Shown here piece after piece: positions 43,326 to 50,912 of a DNA stretch of 64,000 bases. Position numbers and translations under genes: made by a program. Below the pieces are notes generated by a model that searched no databases, had not been told where the DNA came from, and worked only from the letters and a program-made list of their open reading frames with translations. Within the stretch, counting starts at the first letter, position 1. The number at the start of each line of letters is the position of its first letter. The stretch is taken from the NCBI GenBank assembly GCA_963714995.1, contig CAVQQP010000006.1:1-64000 (forward strand), given 5' to 3'. This DNA is from Prado023 sp963714995. Its GTDB lineage: Bacteria > Actinomycetota > Actinomycetes > S36-B12 > CAIYMF01.

Positions 43326-44582
43326 GTGTTCCTGCAGTCGCGCATCCCGCAGCTGGCACAGCGCCGGTACCGAGTCACCTGGTGGCTCGCCACCCGGGGC
43401 TTCGTGCTGGTCATGTCCGTCGGGATGATGCTGCACCACGACTGGAAGCACATCTTCGACGACCTCAACGTGTATGCGGGCTGGGGTGCGGGGCTGGCCG
43501 AGGGCCGTGTGCCCGCCGACGATCCGATGTGGCAGTACCCGCCGCTCGCGGCCTTCGTGTTCGGTGGGATCGGCCTGCTCGGCCCGCAGCCCTGGTTGTT
43601 CCTGCTGCTGTTCGTGGCCGTGGACATCGCGATCAGCGTGCTCCTGGCCCGCGACGCCGCCCGTCGCGACCGGTGGAACGGCTTCGCGGTCTGGTTGGCG
43701 GCGCCGCTGCTCCTCGGGCCGATCCTGTACGGCCGGTACGACTCCATCCCGACCCTGGCCGCGATGGCCGGCCTGCTGGCACTGGCCGCGCCCGTGGCAG
43801 CAGGCGCGATCCTGGCCGTGGGGGGCGGGCTGAAGGTCTGGCCGGCGGTGATGGCCCTGGCACTGAGCCAGCGGGACTGGCTGCGGGGCGCCCTCGGTGC
43901 GGCCCTGGCCACGGCCGCGGTGATCGCCACGGCCGCCTGGACCTTCCCCGGCGTCATCAGCGGCTTCCTCGGCAACGGTGAGGCCCGTGGCCTGCAGACC
44001 GAGTCCGTGGCCGCGCTGCCCTTCGTCTGGGGTCGGCTCCTCGTCGGGGACCAGGGGATCCCGGAGGCGTTCCGCTACGGATCCTCCGAGGTGGGCGTCC
44101 CGCTGGCCGATGCGATCGCGCCCTGGCTGATCCCGATCACCGGTCTCGGCCTGCTGCTGCTGGTCCTCGCACGCGCGCTGGGCAGGCTGGACCATGCCCC
44201 GGTCGCGGACATCGCGTTCGTCACGATCCTGTGGCTGACGGTCACCTCCCGGGTCCTGAGCCCCCAGTACAACGTGTGGCTGGTCGGGATGGCGGCCCTG
44301 GTCTGGGCCGCAGGTTCCCCGCGGATGCGCACCGCGACCATCCCCGTGGCCGTCACCGCACTCGCGGCACAGGTCCTCTACCCGTTCGCGTACATCGACA
44401 TCGTCGATGGCGGGTTCCTCGGGGTGGCGATCCAGACGGTGCGGATCGCGGCGCTGCTCGCAGCCATGGTCCTCGCGGTGCGCGCGCTGCTGCCGGAGGC
44501 ACCCGTCGCTCCCGCGGACCCCAGCGCTGCCACCCTGGATTCGGCGTCGGCGCGCACAGGGATTCGGACCCCCGGGGTCTGA
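43326..44582 (+). CDS. GT87-type membrane mannosyltransferase (DUF2029)
   Basis: A 418-residue polytopic protein with about ten helices. The GT87 features are a periplasmic acidic start (IFDDLNVYAGWGAGLAEGRVP with DLNVY at the catalytic Asp position), MWQYPPLAAFVFG, LLGPILYGRYDSIPTLAA and SRVLSPQYNVWLVGM. Relatives use polyprenyl-phosphate-mannose to add mannose to lipomannan or glycoproteins. A CACAAT hexamer six bases before the GTG suggests a leaderless message. A gap of 40 bases separates it from the amino acid ABC operon. Confidence 0.85.
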   Translation: MFLQSRIPQLAQRRYRVTWWLATRGFVLVMSVGMMLHHDWKHIFDDLNVYAGWGAGLAEGRVPADDPMWQYPPLAAFVFGGIGLLGPQPWLFLLLFVAVDIAISVLLARDAARRDRWNGFAVWLAAPLLLGPILYGRYDSIPTLAAMAGLLALAAPVAAGAILAVGGGLKVWPAVMALALSQRDWLRGALGAALATAAVIATAAWTFPGVISGFLGNGEARGLQTESVAALPFVWGRLLVGDQGIPEAFRYGSSEVGVPLADAIAPWLIPITGLGLLLLVLARALGRLDHAPVADIAFVTILWLTVTSRVLSPQYNVWLVGMAALVWAAGSPRMRTATIPVAVTALAAQVLYPFAYIDIVDGGFLGVAIQTVRIAALLAAMVLAVRALLPEAPVAPADPSAATLDSASARTGIRTPGV

Positions 44583-44622
44583 GCACGTATCCTCCTGCCA
44601 GCACCCGACTCCGGAGGATCCC

Positions 44623-45486
44623 GTGAACCGCACCCGCACGCTTGCCACCCTCGTCGTCGCCGGACTGGCCCTGACGGCCTGCTCGCCCGCAGACGACACC
44701 GCGACCGAGTCCACGGCCTCGGCGTCCGGGATCACCTGCGACAAGGCGACCCTCGAGACCAAGCAGCCGGGCAAGCTCGTGATCGCCACCGGCCAGCCGA
44801 CCTATGAGCCCTGGGTCAAGAACGACGCCCCGGAGTCCGGCGAGGGGTTCGAGGCCGCCGTGGCCTATGCAGCCGCCGAGAAGCTGGGCTTCGGCGAGGC
44901 CGACGTCCAGTGGATCCGGACCCCCTTCGAGGTGGCGATCGCCCCGGGTCCGAAGGACTTCGACTGGAACATCCAGCAGTTCACCATCACCGAGGACCGG
45001 GAGAAGGCCGTGGACTTCTCCTCGTCGTACTACGACGCCCCGCAGGCCGTCATCACCTACACCGGGTCCCCGATCGCCGGCGCGACCACCGTCGCCGAGC
45101 TCAAGGAGGCCAAGCTGGGCGCCTCCGTGGGATCGACGTCCCTGATCGCCGCGCAGGAGGTGATCGCGCCCACCCAGGAGGTCGCGGTCTTCAACGACAA
45201 CGCGGATGCGGTCAAGTCCCTGAAGAACAAGTCCATCGACGGCATCGTCGTGGACCTCCCGACCGGCTTCTACCTGGTGAACGTCGAGATCGACGGCGGC
45301 GTGATGGTGGGCCAGCTGCCCGCAGCGGAGGGTCAGCCGATCGATCAGTACGGCATCCTGCTGACCAATGACAGCCCGCTGACCGCCTGCACCGCGCAGG
45401 CAGTCGACCAGCTGCGCGCGGACGGGACGCTGGACGCCCTCGAGGCCGAGTGGCTGCCCGATGCGAGCGCACCCGCCCTCAAGTAG
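44623..45486 (+). CDS. polar amino-acid ABC transporter, substrate-binding lipoprotein
   Basis: A 287-residue family 3 solute-binding protein. The GTG start has GGAGG and gives a signal with lipobox LTAC. KLVIATGQPTYEPW, GEGFEAAVAYAAAEKLG, FTITEDREKAVDFSSSYY and KLGASVGSTSLIAAQEVI are the usual lobes. It captures an amino acid or cystine-like compound outside and delivers it to the permease encoded just after. Overlap of 26 bases with the permease frame shows tight coupling. Confidence 0.92.
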   Translation: MNRTRTLATLVVAGLALTACSPADDTATESTASASGITCDKATLETKQPGKLVIATGQPTYEPWVKNDAPESGEGFEAAVAYAAAEKLGFGEADVQWIRTPFEVAIAPGPKDFDWNIQQFTITEDREKAVDFSSSYYDAPQAVITYTGSPIAGATTVAELKEAKLGASVGSTSLIAAQEVIAPTQEVAVFNDNADAVKSLKNKSIDGIVVDLPTGFYLVNVEIDGGVMVGQLPAAEGQPIDQYGILLTNDSPLTACTAQAVDQLRADGTLDALEAEWLPDASAPALK

Positions 45487-46348
45487 CAGCGGTGAGTCCA
45501 GCGAGGGGGACCCGAGCGCTGAGGAGCTGCGCCGCCGGGCCGTGCGCAGGCGCCAGACGAGGCGGCGCACAGCAGTCGCGGCGGTCTCCAGCGTCCTGGT
45601 CATCGGGGCGTTGGTGGCGGTCGTGGTCAGCTCGCCGGGCTGGGACGTCGTCCGGAGCACCTTCTTCGACGTGCAGTACGCCGGGGAGGTGCTGCCGGCC
45701 GTCTTCGCGGGGCTGCTGCTGAACATCAGGCTGACCATCGTGGCCACGATCCTCATCGCGATCCTCGGCCTCGTCCTGGCGCTCGCCCGCACGTCGAGGG
45801 CGCCGGCCCTGGCCCCGTTCCGGATCCTGGCAACCGGATACGTGGACCTCTTCCGTGGCGTGCCGACGCTGCTGGTGATCCTGCTCATCGGCTTCGGCGT
45901 CCCCGCGCTCGGGCTCACCGGTGTGACGTCCTCGGTGATCGTCCTGGGCACGGCTGCGATCGTCCTGACCTACTCGGCCTACGTGGCCGAGGTCCTGCGC
46001 AGCGGCATCCTGTCGGTGCACCCGAGCCAGAGTGCCGCGGCGCGCTCGCTGGGCCTGACCTCCGGCCAGGCGCTGCGGTACGTGGTCCTCCCGCAGGGTG
46101 TCCGTCGGGTCATCCCGCCGCTGATGAACGACTTCGTCTCGCTGCTCAAGGACACCGGCCTGATCTCGGTCCTGGGGGTTGTCGATGCCATCCGTGCGGC
46201 CCAGATCGAGTCCTCGCGATCGTTCAACTACACGCCCTACGTCGTCGCCGCGGTCCTGTTCCTGATCCTCACCATCCCGCTGACCCGGCTCACCGACCGG
46301 ATCATGCACCGCTCGATCCAGCGCCAGAACGCGCAGGCCGGCGCATGA
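45461..46348 (+). CDS. polar amino-acid ABC transporter, permease
   Basis: A 295-residue HisM/GlnP-type permease. A charged 35-residue cytoplasmic tail is followed by five or six helices. The EAA loop for ATPase contact reads EVLRSGILSVHPSQSAAARSLGLTSGQALRYVVLPQGVRRVIPP and then LLKDTGLISVLG. It works as a homodimer with the ATPase at 46345, whose start overlaps its stop by four bases. Confidence 0.93.
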   Translation: MRAHPPSSSSGESSEGDPSAEELRRRAVRRRQTRRRTAVAAVSSVLVIGALVAVVVSSPGWDVVRSTFFDVQYAGEVLPAVFAGLLLNIRLTIVATILIAILGLVLALARTSRAPALAPFRILATGYVDLFRGVPTLLVILLIGFGVPALGLTGVTSSVIVLGTAAIVLTYSAYVAEVLRSGILSVHPSQSAAARSLGLTSGQALRYVVLPQGVRRVIPPLMNDFVSLLKDTGLISVLGVVDAIRAAQIESSRSFNYTPYVVAAVLFLILTIPLTRLTDRIMHRSIQRQNAQAGA

Positions 46349-47103
46349 CGGTCCTGCGCAACCCCGTGCTCAGCGTCGAGCAGGTGCACAAGTCGTTCGG
46401 CGCCGAGCAGGTGCTCGAAGGGGTCTCGCTGGAGGTGCCCGAGCACACGGTCACGGTGCTCATCGGCGCGTCCGGGTCGGGCAAGTCGACGCTGCTGCGC
46501 TGCATCAACCTGCTCACGCCCGTCGACGACGGGGTGATCCGCCTCGACGGGTGGGACATCACCGACCCCGAGGTGGACCCCGACGAGGTCCGCCGCAAGG
46601 TGGGGATGGTCTTCCAGTCGTTCAACCTCTTCCCGCACCTGACGGTCCTGGACAACATCACGCTCGCACCGCGCAAGGTGCACAGGACGTCCAAGGCCAC
46701 CGCCGAGGTGGACGGGCTGGCCCTGCTGGAGCGCTTCGGGCTGGCCGACAAGGCCCGGCAGTACCCGGACCGACTGTCCGGGGGTCAGCAGCAGCGCGTG
46801 GCCATCGTCCGCTCGCTGGCGGTGTCACCCCGGTTGATGCTCATGGACGAGGTGACCTCCGCCCTGGATCCCGTCCTGGTCAACGAGGTCCTGTCCACCG
46901 TGCGCGAGCTCAAGGCCGAGGGGATGACGATGGTCATCGCCACCCACGAGATGGGATTCGCCGAGCAGGTGGCCGACGAGGTCTGCTTCCTGTCGGCCGG
47001 GACGATCGTCGAGCGCGGAACGCCCCAGGCGCTGCTGCACGACCCGCAGGACCAGCGGACCCAGGACTTCCTGCGCCGGGTGCACGAGGCGGGTCGGCTG
47101 TAG
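46345..47103 (+). CDS. polar amino-acid ABC transporter, ATPase
   Basis: A 252-residue ABC ATPase. Walker A is IGASGSGKSTLLR, Q-loop VFQSFNLFPHL, signature RLSGGQQQRVAIVR, Walker B RLMLMDEVTSALDP (Glu present) and the switch ATHEMGF. It is of the GlnQ type. It is the last gene of the three-gene operon and ends 14 bases from a convergent histidine kinase gene. A strong hairpin marks this junction. Confidence 0.95.
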   Translation: MTVLRNPVLSVEQVHKSFGAEQVLEGVSLEVPEHTVTVLIGASGSGKSTLLRCINLLTPVDDGVIRLDGWDITDPEVDPDEVRRKVGMVFQSFNLFPHLTVLDNITLAPRKVHRTSKATAEVDGLALLERFGLADKARQYPDRLSGGQQQRVAIVRSLAVSPRLMLMDEVTSALDPVLVNEVLSTVRELKAEGMTMVIATHEMGFAEQVADEVCFLSAGTIVERGTPQALLHDPQDQRTQDFLRRVHEAGRL

Positions 47104-47117
47104 CCGGGTTCCGCTGG

Positions 47118-48668
47118 TCACGACCCGGCCAGGGTGCCGCTGGCGCCCTGGCCGGTGTGACTGCCCCTGCCGGACTGCAGGGGAAGCCACACGGTGAACT
47201 GGCACCCCTGGCCGACCGCTGTGTCCAGGTCCACCCGGCCGCCGTGTGCGGCCACGATCGCGGCGACGATCGACAGGCCCAGCCCGGACCCACCCTCCGC
47301 GCGGGAGCGGGCGGCATCGGCGCGGTAGAACCGCTCGAAGGCGCGCGTCGCGACCTCGGGAGGCATCCCGGCGCCGTGGTCGACGACCACGATCGTGGCC
47401 CACCCCGGCTCTTCCCCCACCGCGGGCAGGGCTCCGATCCGGACCTCCACCGGCTGGTCGACCGGTGAGTACCGCAGGGCGTTGGACAACAGGTTGTCCA
47501 CCACCTGGCGCAGGCGCATCGGGTCCCCGGGGGCGCAGAGCCCCACGGCCGGGTCGGTCACGTGGACGGCGACCTCCCGGTCGGGGGCGCCGGCACGTAC
47601 GGCGGCCACTGCGTCGGTCACGAGGTCCACCACGTCCACGTCGGTGATCTCCAGCGGCCGCTGCTGGTCCAGGCGGGCCAGGAGCAGCAGGTCGTCGACG
47701 AGGACCCCCATGCGCGCGGCCTCCGCCTCGATCCGCGACATCGCGTCGTCGAGGGCCGGACCCTGGTCGACCGCCCCGATGCGGTACAGCTCGGCGAACC
47801 CCCGCACCGAGGTCAGCGGGGTCCGCAGCTCATGGCCGGCGTCGGCCACGAACTGCCGCATCCGCGCCTCCGAGGCCATCGCCTTCCCGGCCGAGTCGCG
47901 AGCCGCCAGCTCGGATGCCTGTTGCGCGGCCAGTGCACCGGCGAGGTCGTCGACCATCGTGTTGAAGGAGTGGGCCAGGCTGCCGACCTCCGTGCGGGGG
48001 TCGGATGCGGGCGCGCGTCGGTCCAGGTCACCGGCCGCGATCGCTGCGGCTGTCTCCTCCACGACGCCCAGCGGTCGCAGGCTGCGGCGGACCAGGATGC
48101 GCCCGGTGATGCCCAGCACCACCAGGACGATGGCTCCGATCGCCAGCTCGATGAGGATCAGGCGGTTGACGGTCGCGTCGATGCCGCCGATGTCCTGGGC
48201 CACCGACACCGACCCCGACCCGTCCACAAGGGGGGCGCTGACCACGCGCCACCGGGTGTCGCCGGACTCGGAGTCGACCACGTAGCCGTTGCCGGACCGG
48301 GCGGTGGCCTCGGCCACGGTCAGGTCGGGCAGCGCCGGGGGGTCGGTGACGGTCGAGGCGTCCGACAGCACCTCGTGGCTCGTCCCCGTCGGGTCGGACA
48401 GCCGCACGTACATCAGGTCGGGTCCGATGGGGCCCGGCCGGGGAGGACCGAAGCCGTCGTCGATCTGCGGTCGCGCGTCCGCGCCGGCCATCGGCCGGAG
48501 CACATCCGCCAGGTTGCGATCCACCTGGTTGAACAGGTACCCGCGCAGTGCTGCCACGGTGGCCGCGCCAGCCAGGAGCAGCGCGGCCGCGACGAGCAGG
48601 AGGAGCAGCCCGACGAGGCGGGAGCGCAGGGGGATGGCCTGCAGGCGTGTCGCCAGGCGGCCGGGCAT
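47118..48668 (-). CDS. OmpR-type sensor histidine kinase
   Basis: A 516-residue kinase. Helix 1 is LVGLLLLLVAAALLLAGAA, a roughly 110-residue outside sensor domain follows, then helix 2 (LILIELAIGAIVLVVLGI), a HAMP domain (RRSLRPLGVVEETAAAIAAGDL) and the HisKA box FVADAGHELRTPLTSVRG with the phospho-His. The ATPase has VDNLLSNALRYSP, VVDHGAGMP, FERFYRADAARS and GGSGLGLSIVAAIVAAHGG. It pairs with the regulator whose stop overlaps its start by one base. It probably senses an envelope signal because the divergent genes make surface glycans. Confidence 0.93.
   Translation of the reverse strand: MPGRLATRLQAIPLRSRLVGLLLLLVAAALLLAGAATVAALRGYLFNQVDRNLADVLRPMAGADARPQIDDGFGPPRPGPIGPDLMYVRLSDPTGTSHEVLSDASTVTDPPALPDLTVAEATARSGNGYVVDSESGDTRWRVVSAPLVDGSGSVSVAQDIGGIDATVNRLILIELAIGAIVLVVLGITGRILVRRSLRPLGVVEETAAAIAAGDLDRRAPASDPRTEVGSLAHSFNTMVDDLAGALAAQQASELAARDSAGKAMASEARMRQFVADAGHELRTPLTSVRGFAELYRIGAVDQGPALDDAMSRIEAEAARMGVLVDDLLLLARLDQQRPLEITDVDVVDLVTDAVAAVRAGAPDREVAVHVTDPAVGLCAPGDPMRLRQVVDNLLSNALRYSPVDQPVEVRIGALPAVGEEPGWATIVVVDHGAGMPPEVATRAFERFYRADAARSRAEGGSGLGLSIVAAIVAAHGGRVDLDTAVGQGCQFTVWLPLQSGRGSHTGQGASGTLAGS
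47125..47155. terminator. bidirectional hairpin between convergent genes
   Basis: CCGGCCAGGGTGCC-GCT-GGCGCCCTGGCCGG folds into a 14-bp stem with one G-T pair. It lies inside the 3' end of the kinase coding sequence and just past the stop of the ABC ATPase gene, so it can end both transcripts. Confidence 0.7.
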
Positions 48669-49405
48669 CAGGACGTCCGCGGGACGCGCAGGACGTAGCC
48701 CACGCCGCGCACCGTGTGCAGCAGGCGGGGCTCGGTGGTGTCGATCTTGCGGCGCAGGTAGGAGATGTAGGACTCCACGACCGTGGCCTCGCCGCCGAAG
48801 TCGTAGTGCCACACGTGGTCCAGTATCTGCGCCTTGGACATCACCCTGCCCTGGTTGGCCATCAGGAAGCGCAGGAGCTTGAACTCGGTGGGCGAGAGCT
48901 CCACCGGGTGCCCGGCCTTGAACACCTCGTGGGCGTCCTCGTCGAGCTCGATGTCGGCGAAGATCATCCGCTCGGACCCGGGTTGAGGAGCCAATCCGGC
49001 GCGCCGCAGGATCGCCCGGATGCGCGCCAGGACCTCCCCGAGGCTGAACGGCTTGGTGACGTAGTCGTCGGCGCCCAGCGTCAGGCCGGCGACCCGGTCC
49101 TCGACCGCGTCGCGGGCGGTGAGGAACAGCACGGGGCAGTGGTGGCCCTCCTGGCGCATCCGGCGCACGACCTCGAACCCGTCGAGCCCGGGCATCATCA
49201 CGTCGAGCACCACGAGGTCCGGCGCGAGGCGCGCAACCTGGGCCAGCGCCTGGGTTCCGTTGCTGGCCGTGTGCACCTCGAACCCGGAGAAGCGGAGGCT
49301 GGCGGCGAGGAGCTCGACGATGTTCGGCTCATCGTCGACCACCAGCAGGCGGGCCTCCGGCTCAGCCGTCGCGGAGCGCAGGTCTGGGAGGTCGGCGGGA
49401 CTCAT
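48668..49405 (-). CDS. OmpR/PhoB-family response regulator
   Basis: A 245-residue regulator. The receiver holds LLVVDDEPNIVELL, the phosphoacceptor in DLVVLDVMMPGLDGF (about Asp 67), LFLTARDAVEDRV and YVTKPFSLGEVLARI. The winged-helix effector has VELSPTEFKLLRFLMANQGRVMSKAQILDHVW, VVESYISYLRRKID and LLHTVRGVGYVLR. It heads the regulator/kinase unit and its own promoter carries 11-bp direct repeats, so it should control itself and the divergent glycosyltransferase operon. Confidence 0.95.
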   Translation of the reverse strand: MSPADLPDLRSATAEPEARLLVVDDEPNIVELLAASLRFSGFEVHTASNGTQALAQVARLAPDLVVLDVMMPGLDGFEVVRRMRQEGHHCPVLFLTARDAVEDRVAGLTLGADDYVTKPFSLGEVLARIRAILRRAGLAPQPGSERMIFADIELDEDAHEVFKAGHPVELSPTEFKLLRFLMANQGRVMSKAQILDHVWHYDFGGEATVVESYISYLRRKIDTTEPRLLHTVRGVGYVLRVPRTS

Positions 49406-49448
49406 GGGCCCATTCTGCGTGGCTGGGGTGCCAGGAGTCTGGCAGTTC

Positions 49449-49465
49449 CCTGTGAGGAACCTGTG
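49449..49465 (-). promoter_or_regulatory. response-regulator box: two CACAGG repeats, 11-bp spacing (toward the regulator gene)
   Basis: On the minus strand CACAGG occurs at 49465-49460 and 49454-49449, exactly 11 bp apart, 44 bp before the regulator start. This is the spacing used by tandem OmpR-type DNA-binding domains. Confidence 0.65.
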
Positions 49466-49517
49466 ATTCCCGGTGGCCCTCGGGTGGCCCCGGGCCTGCG
49501 TCTGCCGGCGTGGGCGG

Positions 49518-49567
49518 CACAGGGTGCTCGCGTGCACGGCACAGGGTGCTCACAGGGTGCTCACAGG
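49518..49567 (+). promoter_or_regulatory. response-regulator box: CACAGG direct repeats (toward the glycosyltransferases)
   Basis: CACAGGGTGCTC at 49518-49529, 49540-49551 and 49551-49562, and CACAGG again at 49562-49567. The spacing is 22, 11 and 11 bp. The last lies 22 bp before the glycosyltransferase ATG. The hexamer is the same as in the opposite promoter. Confidence 0.7.
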
Positions 49568-49589
49568 TTCGTCCGGTTGCCTTCAGGAC

Positions 49590-50912
49590 ATGACCACCTC
49601 GAACCCGATGACCCGGACCGACCTGGCGGTGGCCCCCGCGGCCCTTCGCGTTGCCCTCCCCGTGGGGCAGGACCTGATCCCCTTCGCCCCCGCCGTCGAC
49701 GTCGTGATCCCGGTGCACAACGAGCAGGCGACCCTGGAGCGCAGCGTGCTGCGGCTGTACGCCCACTTGCGCTCCGTCCTGCCGTACACCTTCCGGATCA
49801 CGATCGCCGACAACGCCAGCACCGACCTGACCTGGGAGATCGCCTGCCGGCTGGCGCGCGATGTGCCCGAGGTGTGCGCTGTCCACCTGTCCGCCAAGGG
49901 TCGCGGCCGGGCACTGAGCCAGGTCTGGGCGGGAAGCGATGCGGCCGTCCTGGCCTACATGGACGCCGATCTGTCCACGGACCTCGCTGCTGTCCTGCCG
50001 CTGCTGGCCCCCCTGCTCTCCGGGCACTCGGACCTGGCCATCGGGACCCGCCTGGGTCGCGGCTCGCGGGTCGTGCGCGGCCCGAAGCGCGAGTTGATCT
50101 CCCGGACCTACAACCTGATCGTTCGCGCCGCACTGGGCGCGGGGTTCTCCGATGCCCAGTGCGGGTTCAAAGCGATCCGCGCCGACGCGGCTGCCGAGCT
50201 GCTCCCCCTGGTGGAGGACCGCGAGTGGTTCTTCGACACCGAGCTGCTGGTCCTGGCCGAGCGCTCCGGGATGCGCATCCACGAGGTTCCCGTGGACTGG
50301 GTCGACGACCCGAGCTCGACCGTGGACATCGTGGACACGGCGCGCAAGGACCTCGCCGGGATCTGGCGGCTCGGCCAGGGCTTGAGCAGCGGCCGGATCC
50401 CGCTGAGCACGCTGCGCAACGCCTCGCAGGCGGAGGAGGTCAGCGGCTCCCCGAGGGGCCTCGTCGGCCAGCTCGGCCGCTTCGCCCTCATCGGCGTGGC
50501 CAGCACGCTGGCGTATGCGGCGCTGTACTGGGTCCTGCGCTCGGGGATGTCGGCCCAGTGGGCCAACGCCGTCGCGCTGATGCTCACCGCCGTCGGCAAC
50601 ACCGCGGCCAACCGAGCAATCACGTTCGGGGTCCGGGGCCGGCCCGACCGGCTGAGGCACCAGGCACAGGGCCTGGTCGTGTTCGGCGTCGGGCTGGCGG
50701 TCACCGCCGGCGCCCTCGTGGCCCTCGATGCACTCGCCCCCGAGGCCAGTCGACCCGTGGAGCTGGTCGTCCTGACCGCTGCCAACGTCCTGGCCACCCT
50801 CATCCGCTTCCTGCTCTACCGGTCCTGGGTCTTCGGCGACCGTCGTGCGGTCGGCCCCCGCCCGGTTCCCCACGCGGCGCCTGCCGCCCTATCCCCGGAG
50901 GTCTCCCGATGA
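49590..50912 (+). CDS. GT2 glycosyltransferase fused to a GtrA-type membrane domain
   Basis: A 440-residue fusion. The GT-A domain has AVDVVIPVHNEQATLERSV, ADNASTDLTWEIA, AYMDADLSTDLAAVLP (DxD-type metal site) and QCGFKAIRADAAAELLP, as in polyprenyl-phosphate sugar synthases. From about residue 290 a four-helix GtrA domain follows (FALIGVASTLAYAALYWVLR, NTAANRAITFGVRG). Likely it makes polyprenyl-phosphate-linked sugar and flips it to the outer face for the next enzyme. It overlaps the GT39 gene by four bases. Confidence 0.92.
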   Translation: MTTSNPMTRTDLAVAPAALRVALPVGQDLIPFAPAVDVVIPVHNEQATLERSVLRLYAHLRSVLPYTFRITIADNASTDLTWEIACRLARDVPEVCAVHLSAKGRGRALSQVWAGSDAAVLAYMDADLSTDLAAVLPLLAPLLSGHSDLAIGTRLGRGSRVVRGPKRELISRTYNLIVRAALGAGFSDAQCGFKAIRADAAAELLPLVEDREWFFDTELLVLAERSGMRIHEVPVDWVDDPSSTVDIVDTARKDLAGIWRLGQGLSSGRIPLSTLRNASQAEEVSGSPRGLVGQLGRFALIGVASTLAYAALYWVLRSGMSAQWANAVALMLTAVGNTAANRAITFGVRGRPDRLRHQAQGLVVFGVGLAVTAGALVALDALAPEASRPVELVVLTAANVLATLIRFLLYRSWVFGDRRAVGPRPVPHAAPAALSPEVSR

